A stretch of 64,000 nt of DNA, from NCBI RefSeq assembly GCF_008831285.2, contig NC_045140.1:25872131-25936130 (forward strand). The letters run 5' to 3'. Below the pieces are notes generated by a model. It searched no databases. It had not been told where the DNA came from and saw nothing but the letters and a program-made list of their open reading frames with translations. The position numbers and the translations under genes are program-made. The DNA is from Nymphaea colorata. Taxonomy: Eukaryota; Streptophyta; Magnoliopsida; Nymphaeales; Nymphaeaceae. Of this stretch, positions 56,069 to 64,000 are shown piece by piece (within the stretch, counting starts at the first letter, position 1; the number at the start of each line of letters is the position of its first letter).

Positions 56069-58554
56069 ATGGGTTTCAATCGATTCGGGACGTTCGAACC
56101 TTCCAGGAGTTTGGCTGGCAGCTTCTTTACCAATGAAGCCATCCGAGGTACGGGGTTAACGTAGAAGAATCGCTCTCTCTCCTCCGCCGAGTTCTTTCCG
56201 TTCTTTCCCTCTTTCTGAATCTTGTCCTGATGGGTATGCAGCAGGTTACATCACCAGCGGCCTTGCGGGAAACCATGTGATAGGTAGGCACCTGAGTTCG
56301 AGGGAGGCGCTGAGATGGGAGATCGAGAAGGACAAGATACGGGCGGAGATGATTGCGGACATTATAAGGAGGCGCCAGCTCGAGGAGGAGGTCCGCAGAG
56401 AGCTGGCGCTCGAGCGGGAGATGGTACTCCGGCAGGAGCTCCAGTTGCTCGATTCGCTGAACTCTGCGGCTCAGGATGTTAAGGCGGAGAACCGCTTCTG
56501 CTTCGGTGGGAAATCGTTGCCTAAGTCGGGTGTTGCGGTGGACCCGCTTCGGCCTGAGGCAGGGAGCTCTAGTGAGCCAGCACTTGCAGACCCAAGGGCA
56601 GCAGTGGAGAAGCCGGTTGTGTTTCCTGTGAGTTTGTTAAAAAAACAGAAGCTCCATTTTCTTCTCACTCTTGCACGAGAGTTGCACATATTACCAAAAG
56701 TCGTTTGTTTTGATCGTTTGGGGAATCGAGGATGTTGTTGTGAAAATATGCTTTGCTAGTATCTGTTGTTGCTTGCAGGCAAATAGATGTGGGCGTGCCT
56801 TTTCTCTCTTTTTTTGCCAAAACTTGTTTCTTTAGGCCGTGCATTCTTTTCTATGATGTCCTTATGAAGTGTCAAAAACAGAAGAGGATCAGTCATCAGA
56901 GCCGCATCTTCCCGGCACTCTGTGGCATAAAGAGCAATAAATCTTGGTGTCTGTGTATGGATAAGCGCGTAGAATGTAATCCTCTTACCAGACCAAACTG
57001 GTGCATTTGTGCCATCCATAATCTGATTCTGTTCTTGTAAAGTTTCACAGCAGACGCTTCTTGAGCATGATTAAACATTGGTAAACATCACTTTCACATG
57101 TTCGTGTTGTAGACATTTCGTCATTTCCCTTTTTCTTATTGAATTTTGGTTTTGGTGCTTTTGAAGTTTCTGTTCCCTGTTATGGTGGAGAAACAGAGCT
57201 ACCTCTGAAAGACTAACTCAAACGAATTGCTAAAACTTCGTTTTTGTATTCAGAAATCTCCTATTACCTTGATGAAATTCCGATTAAGGTGATCCGTCAA
57301 CCTATAGAATATTGATTCTGAAACTGGAAGTGCCATTACGATGTAACTCAAATCTTCATGCTAATGGACATTGCTATTTAGATCTCCCACGTTTATATAA
57401 TTCTATTCACTATTTTTGCCTACCCACGCTCTGTCGTATTTCCTACCAAAAGAAGAATCCCACCAGAAAATTTAGAGGTCTCAATTATCTCTTAGCATTA
57501 CAGGAATGAAATGTGTGCGTGGGGTTCCTGGGCTTATTTATTCTACGTCGTGCAGGTTAACACATTAAACGACATACTTCGAGGGACAAAGCGCAAAGTT
57601 CCTGCACCGCCTGCCGCAGCAAAAGGCACAGATGCAAAAGAGAGGGAACTTCCGTGGTTAGCTATTCCGAGGAAGAAAACAAAGATATTTCAAAGTGTGT
57701 GGACCTGTAACCTTTGTCACATAAGCTGCACAAGCAGGGATAGCTTGGCTCATCATCATCATGGCAAAAAGCACAAGGCAAAACTGGAGGAATCAAGGCT
57801 ACAGAAAGAGGAAGGTCCTTCAGACAAGATAGACCCAAAAAAGCCACGACCAAGTGCAACCGAAGCTGCAGGTGTTACAGATGGAGGACTTGTTATTGGT
57901 GCGGCAGAGAACTTGAACCTTAAGAAAACACCAGGGAGCAAGAAGCAGCTGAAGGGCAAAAGTGTTGAACCAAAGCCGAAAAATCAGAAGGTGAAGAAAA
58001 AAGGCAGCGGATTCATGTTCCGATGTGAGCACTGCGGAGTCGGATGCAATAGTGAGGCTGTACTTGATTCACACCTGAAAGGAAAGAAACACGCAGCTAA
58101 GCTGGAAGAGCTCAAGATATCTGGCGATGCCAGTGTCAGGGCTATGCCGGTGAAGACGTTTTCAGCAAAGGAAACTGTCAAAACACAAGCAGCGACGGGT
58201 ATGCAGGAGGAGGATGGCTCTGTCAATGAAGGCGAAGAAGTTTTAGAACATGAAGAAAACAAAGGTGTAGACGTTGCGGGCTGTAAACTTGTGGAGCAGA
58301 AGGAAAACGAAGAGGTTCAAGTTGTGGCGCAGAAGGAAAACGAGAGGATAGAGGTTGCTGGTAACGAAGTCAGGGAGCAGAAGGAAAACGAGAGGATAGA
58401 GGTTGCTGGTAACGAAGTCAGGGAGCAGAAGGAAAACGAGAGGATAGAGGTTGCTGGTAACGAAGTCAGGGAGCAGAAGGAAGATGGGGAGGTAGACGAT
58501 GCGGGTAATGATGTTGAGGAAGAAGATGGCAGAAACTGGGTTCTAGGACTATAG
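56069..58554 (+). CDS. Two-finger U1-type C2H2 zinc-finger protein
   Basis: Exons 56069-56147, 56242-56627 and 57556-58554 are joined by GT-AG introns in compatible phases and give about 487 residues. The start MGFNRFGTFEPSRS was chosen because it opens exon 1 in the frame needed by exon 2. Residues of about 55-95 form a charged helix (IEKDKIRAEMIADIIRRRQL, then EEEVRRELALERE). Two fingers follow the U1/matrin-like pattern CX2CX12HX5H: WTCNLCHISC... (Cys206/209, His222/228) and FRCEHCGVGC... (Cys312/315, His328/334). Each ends in GKKH followed by KAK or AAK, as in dsRNA- or RNA-binding fingers. Basic linkers (KKPRP, KKQLKGK, NQKVKKKG) separate them. The C terminus is acidic and holds a 16-residue repeat. 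A nuclear nucleic-acid-binding role is inferred from the family type; the target is unknown. Confidence 0.85.
58329..58480 (+). repeat. Coding 48-bp minisatellite in the zinc-finger gene
   Basis: Three units of EQKENERIEVAGNEVR (48 bp each) are almost identical at the DNA level (GCAGAAGGAAAACGAGAGGA ... GAAGTCAGG), preceded and followed by diverged units (QKENEEVQVVA; EQKEDGEVDDAGNDVE). The identity implies recent expansion, and the 3n length keeps the frame. Confidence 0.9.
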
Positions 58555-61500
58555 GAGAATTTCTTGCCAACAGGGTAGTTTCTCTGCTAGAGATGGGGAC
58601 CTCCTTCTGTCTTGTCTATATCACAGGTTCCGTGTTTTTTTTCTGTGAAAACTGCATCTTAAGCTTCCGCCAGCTTGTCTTCTTTGTCCTGCTGTCCCCT
58701 TGCTCCTTGCTCTCTCCCTCTCTCTCTTATTTAAGTCTACATTAGGTTTTCCTTTTTAAGTTAGTACCTTGTGAGATAACGGGGACGAAAGGAGCTTCTT
58801 AGATTAATTGTCAATTAAATCTCTTTTTTGCTCAAAGCAGCGAGGCCTTTGCTCCTGAAAATGCAGTGAAAGAGGTGTTGGTAAATTAACATGCATTAGT
58901 TGTCGAGTGACAAATTCATTTTGTTGGCATGAATGAAATGAGCTGCTAGCCATGGTTAAAGAAACAAGAGACGGATGTTGTGTAATGCTTCAAACGGGGA
59001 AAGGTTGTAGATCGTTTGGTTGGAAAGGAGGGGGACTGTTCGAGCGGTGCAGTCTTAGTTTTTCCAGCTGTGCCTGCAGTGGCCAACACCATGGAATATC
59101 TAGGAGGCTAAATCCCACGGGAACTGTTCTTAATGCGTCATCCTTTTTTCAGTACCTTCGTTTGAGAAGACCCAACGTGTCAATTGGGTATGAATTTGGA
59201 AAGACCCTTTTGTCTTTTCTCAGTACCTTTTATCCAGAAAGCTTCGAAATCTCTAATCTCTCGCCGGTTTCTGAGTTGTGAAAGTTTTAGTCCAGGAAAA
59301 AGTAGGTTGATTAACACATGAATTTCTATTCTACTTCTAAATTCTTGAACTGTATTACAGTATATTTTATTGTTCTCTTCCACTAACATGTATATTTTGC
59401 TAACGACGAATTGATCCCAAGACGAGGCCCCGTCTTGTCCATTTTCTGTGATGGGTGGTGATGACAAGCAACTGAAGAGACGGGAGTGATTTCATGGACA
59501 GACAGGTGTTACTGTTTCCGCCACACATCTCTGTCACGCTCCGATAAATTTAAATGCGTTGCTTCTTGCACACTTGCTTCTTTTCGTTCGGTCGAGATTT
59601 CCTTTTCTCATGATAGATACGGAGATCCTAAAAAAAAGTTGCGTCAAATTGCAGCAATCGTGTAGGTCATAGACCTGGCCACCCAAACTTGAATTAGTAG
59701 ATTAGGTCAGAACTCAAAAATTAGACCCATCAAAATTGATTGCTAAATACTTTTTATATAATTTGGAGAATATCTTGATGAGAAACATATATTAAATTAA
59801 TCATTTTTAGACTTTAATAATAAAAAAATTAATAGTTCTTGTAACGTTAAAACTTTAGCAATAGAAAATTCAATATCTTTTATGAAAACAACATGGTTTT
59901 ATGTCAACTTAATGTTTGCAAACATATTTGGAATGTTCATATTTTATTTGAAATATCTTTTAACAAGAAATTAAGTTATATATATCGTTCTAAGATGTCT
60001 TTGTGCAGGGACCATTCAAGTTATTTTTCTTTTTTTTTCCTCTTAAATGTATATTTCCAGTTTAGAACTATGGAAACTTTTGGCAGGCAGCTCATGTTAC
60101 GAGATGTGGGCTAAACTCTTAGCTGCTGTTAACTTGAAGATCTTTGCATATTATAAGCAGGGTTACAAATAGGCTGACTCGGGCCAAGAAAATGCAACTA
60201 AACTTCGGATTGGAACCACATCTTGTTCAGTTTGAGAAAATCTTCAAACCAGATCGGACCAACTCTAATGAGGAGCTCTGATTATAATAATTTTTCGTGT
60301 GGTCAGACTGCTGAAAGGATAATGTTCTCCTGGATCATATTTCCCAGCATCTGGCATTTCTCAGAGATATGGAAGAAGGGAGCTCCATTAGAGGACAGCA
60401 ATTTGAATAAGTAAACAAAGATCAGGTTTGCCATCACATTCCACTTGTTTCAAAAAGACAAAGGACAATAGGTTCCAAAGTAGCAGTAGATAAGAGAGAA
60501 TCTTTTATGCATTCAAACGTGGAGCTACGGCAAATTATGAGTGCAGGCAAAGGGTAGGGCCATTGAAGATGATTGAGCATTTCTTTTGCAAATTTTTGAA
60601 CGAAGAAGACAAATTTCAACAGGAAAAAGGAGCAAAGGAACCATGGTCGAGCATGCTGTTCATAAGCAGGCACCCTTCTTCCTTTGCTTGCAAGACTCAC
60701 CAAATTAACTTGTAGAAATGAGATATTTGGTCCTTCTGTACACCAGTTTTTTTTTGAAAGACATGATCTTCGATGCTGAGAAAGAAAATCCCATGTTTGA
60801 TAAGGAAAGATGATGACTGTTTCGTAGGTATATATTCTGCTAAACACGATGCATTTGAAAGAAAATCCCATATTTGAGTTGTGAAACTTGCCAACTTCAA
60901 CAATTTTCTTTAATATTCAATATCTTTGCACGCCAAGGAACATGAAGGCACATACTGTATTTTATTTTCAGGCCCGCGCAAAATAGAATTTTATATTGAA
61001 GGGGATGATAGAAAAGAAAGATTAAATGCGTCGCGGTCAGATAGAATCAATTATAGATGGGCGTCCAAAGGAAAATATTTAAGATCCTGAATCCGCAAGC
61101 ATAGCAGATTGATCATTCCTGAAATATCATGATATTTTCAAAGCAGAATATGATTTTAAAAAGAATTGATAATATCGTGATCATGGACGCAATTCAATTC
61201 AATCCTACAGAAGCTGAGTGACTCGTTTATTGAAGGATTGATAACATAGATTTATAAACATAATCCCTTCAATAATCGCCAACCAAGTAGGGTAATGGTC
61301 ACTGAAAAATGAGCAAAATGTAAGAGGAAAAGAAAGCTCAAATTCGAAATGGGAAAAAACAAGATTTTCGAAATTCTAGAAAAGTGAAAAGAGATGTTTC
61401 CCAAGTATAGATTTTGTTTCAGAACAAGACTAACCCTGACTTTATGTGACGGATTCAATAACTACAAAAATTATATGTATAAAGTTCATAAATGGCGACT

Positions 61501-61688
61501 CTAAAAGTAAGAGACAATATGGTACACCAAACTTAAGCAATCCAATTCAAATCCACTATGATAGACGGTTTAAATAAAAACAACGATTTAGTTTACGTTT
61601 TTTTTTTTTTTTTTTTTGCCCAACCATCTACATGGATTAAACAGTTCTCGTACGTGAGCTAAGTAATTTGTTACTTAGAGTTACCGTT

Positions 61689-61732
<44 letters not shown>

Positions 61733-62880
61733 CTATAAATTAAGTAACTGAATCCTTAGATCACTGTAATTTTAAATAATCAAATAGTGTTGTAGACGTC
61801 ATGTACATAATTTGCTTAATCAGAGATAATAAAATCGCATCATTGTGATGCGTAAGAATAAAAAATGAAAAGTCACTAAGGTATCGAAGTTGATGACTTA
61901 AAAAATTACTATTTTATTTTAAAATGTGCAAGCCAGAACGGTGGAGCAGGTCATATGTTAACAGCAAAAAAACAAAGAACCATGTATTTATACTATGGAA
62001 ATTATCAGAATGTCTCTACTGGTTAAACGGAGGACTCCTCATAGGGGTAAGAGTGGTATAAATGAAAAAATGCATCTATAAAATGACGGAAATGCCCCTC
62101 AAATTATTGTGAGGGTTTTCTTTGTTATAGTGACATAACTCATAAATCGTTCTCCAAAGACCAAGGTTGGGTCTGAAAAGTCATTAATGTTGGGTGGGGT
62201 CCGTTCATATCATTTGAAAATATTCAACCAGAAACTTTTTGGAAAAATGTGGGTCCACAGGAAACTTTTTCGAAATGGGTGAGGACTTTGACGATTTTGC
62301 CCATCTAGAGTAATCCAATCATTTAACTATGTTAAAACAAACAGATGGATGGTTAAAAAAAAAATAAAGAGAAAAAAATGAAAACTAATGTTATAAGACG
62401 AAAATATGAGTTATCTTTTTCTCTTATCCATCCATCATTATAGATAGATCGTCAAATTGTTGGTATCTCAATTTCTTCTATAACAAGGCGCTGTGTACCG
62501 TGATAGCAAATTTAGATATTACTGAATCGATGATTGAAGCATAAAAAGAGGTCCAAATCAGATTTTGAGCTCAATATGAACCCCGAGTTCGTGGTGATAC
62601 GGCTTTATTGATAAAGAAGCAATCGTAGACTTTCTATGCAAAAGCATGTATGAATCATCAAGTTGGGTGCATTGCAAGCAACTCTGTTTCTTAGTGCTTT
62701 AAAAAGTCAGCTTGCTTGCTGCAATGAATTCAGAAAAAAGAAATTTAATATAAAACATATAACGTCGACAATTATAATTTAAACGTTAAAAAGAGGTCGT
62801 TTCTATATTTCTGTTGCTTCCCACATACAAGTATTAAATCTCGGTTGGTACTTTTGAACTTAAAGGGATACTGCCGGCTG
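58555..62880. other. Gene-free stretch at the right side
   Basis: The first roughly 250 bp should be the 3' UTR of the zinc-finger gene. ORFs at 58952-59281 (+) and 60434-60871 (-) have no recognisable family, conserved motif or splice context and are not called as genes. A T-run occurs at 61600-61617. Confidence 0.45.
61691..61728. repeat. (AT)n microsatellite
   Basis: An uninterrupted AT run of about 19 units. Confidence 0.95.
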
Positions 62881-63400
62881 TCAGTTGGATCCAGATAAAA
62901 ATCCAGATCCAAAATCCCACAGTGATGGAAGAGAGAAGGCGGCACGTGAAGAGGGTAGAAACCCCTGTACAGCGTTCTGGCGACGCCTTCGTCCTTCTAT
63001 CCAAATCTTGGCGATGAAGGGCCAGACATGGTTCGGCGTCCTCAGACATTGGGTGGTCCAGAAAGGGCCGCGTGGCGTGGATCTGAATCGGGAACCGGAG
63101 TCCAACCCGCGAGGCTTCCCGTCTTATGGCCCTCCACGTGTCCCTGACTCAGCAGATGCCACGTCGTCGTGTCCGCTCAAGGTTTCCCCAAAAAAGAGGG
63201 ATAAGGCAGTTCGTACCGTTGACGACGACAAACCGCCACGTCGGTGGGCCCTTTGGATAAAGTACGGGATCTTTTCTTTCCTTCCCCAAGGCTGCCCCTC
63301 CTCTCTCCCGCGACGACGGCCTTATCCCTTTAACGCCGTTAGTCTTGACGCCACGTGAAAACGAAAACGCCGAGATATCTAACCATTAGAAGTCGAGCCT
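62880..63400. promoter_or_regulatory. GC-richer region with clustered ACGT boxes
   Basis: CACGTG G-boxes occur at 62943-62948, 63135-63140 and 63352-63357. CCACGTCG sequences occur near 63159 and 63237. TTGAC W-box cores follow in GCGTTGACC near 63443 and 63563. Such clustering is typical of ABA- or light-responsive plant promoters recognised by bZIP/bHLH factors. A 157-codon ORF crosses it but looks like an accident of base composition. Which gene it would serve is not in view. Confidence 0.4.
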
Positions 63401-64000
63401 GGTCAACGTTGGCGAGACACTTGGAGGAGGACCGGCAGTCCGGGCGTTGACCAGTTAGGTAGGGTGAACTCAGGACGCAATTTTTGAAGCGTATCCAACT
63501 TTGGTCGCATGTCGAATTTTGAATTAGGGACCCGACCCAGTCTGCTCCACATTTTTGGAGCAGGCGTTGACCGACTAGAGAGTAGGTGAGTCCGTTTGTA
63601 TCACGGCTCGGGAAAATGCCAAGCTCAAGGAGTTGTTCCAAAATAAACTTAATGATGTCGATCAAATGTATGGACAAATTCAGTATATCTTAAATCACAT
63701 GTCAAAAAGACTCCAAATAATACAATACAGAAGAAGATTATGCAATTAAGGGTATCAGCAGCATCAATTTTACATTTAAGTTAAAAACCATAGATTTAAA
63801 GTCGGATGAGGGACAAATCTAACCTTAAATCTGTCATTTTTCACGAAGCTCAGATCTATGATAAAGCAAACACAACCTTAAGGTTATGTTTGATAACCTT
63901 TATCATATATCGAGGATGCATAAAAAAATGTGTGTTTAAGAGATTCTCTAATTAAACAAACTTAATATCTCAGTAACATAAATGTGAAATCAATAATACA
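63401..64000. other. Gene-free right edge
   Basis: No gene or element is recognised. The sequence becomes AT-rich again after about 63640. Confidence 0.4.

Noticed and set aside
60434-60871. 145-codon ORF on the - strand
   Set aside because: It has no recognisable domain, and its Phe/Leu/Ser-rich composition is typical of translated AT-rich intergenic DNA.
62885-63358. 157-codon ORF on the + strand
   Set aside because: It lies in a GC-richer, box-rich stretch and has no family motif, no splice context and no conserved composition. It is more likely promoter DNA.

Overview
This window is nuclear DNA from a flowering plant. It is AT-rich, its genes are split by GT-AG introns, it is full of small transposons and (TA)n tracts, and its protein families are typical of plants: BAHD acyltransferases, a clade of PP2C phosphatases, an RCI2/PMP3 peptide and a U1-type zinc-finger protein. 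The species cannot be named from the sequence alone.

Region 1 (about 1-34,650) is a tandem array of acyltransferase genes of the hydroxycinnamoyl-CoA:shikimate transferase (HCT) type. Three two-exon genes on the + strand look intact (65-1906, 7535-10035, 30120-31993). Between them lie the remains of at least two more + strand copies (5291-5416, 17127-17510) and five - strand copies (3022-3488, 15408-15662, 19414-19611, 20752-21912, 25228-25345). The - strand relics resemble textbook HCT more closely than the intact genes do. Shared flanking blocks suggest that the duplicated unit was a head-to-head pair, one HCT on each strand, whose - strand member has decayed in every unit seen here. Mobile DNA fills the rest: a decayed hAT transposase (12532-14110), two PIF/Harbinger-like elements with 3-bp TTA/TAA target duplications (22580-24306, which carries pieces of a cellulose synthase gene, and 28381-29348, which has a long GA/CT fold-back), and a non-autonomous hAT element with an exact 8-bp target duplication (33924-34648). 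Tandem leader copies, SINE-like repeats and an inverted repeat around the second gene are also present.

Region 2 (34,650-45,500) is gene-poor. It holds one two-exon RCI2/PMP3 gene on the - strand (38454-38791) and several MITEs.

Region 3 (45,500-58,560) holds two + strand housekeeping-type genes. One is a ten-coding-exon PP2C of the Arabidopsis PP2C60/PP2C21 type (47722-53872, 353 residues), with a probable 5' UTR intron. The other is a three-exon protein with two U1-type C2H2 zinc fingers (56069-58554, about 487 residues) and an expanding 48-bp coding repeat. Three copies of a dispersed repeat separate them.

Region 4 (58,560-64,000) has no gene that can be supported. A GC-richer stretch at 62,880-63,400 has a cluster of ACGT-core boxes and may be the promoter of a gene beyond the window.

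The acyltransferases would act in cytosolic phenylpropanoid ester formation, the PP2C in Ser/Thr dephosphorylation, the RCI2 peptide in the plasma membrane, and the zinc-finger protein probably in nucleic-acid binding. They do not form one pathway. The strongest unusual signals are the one-sided decay of the HCT pairs and the transposon carrying cellulose synthase exons.
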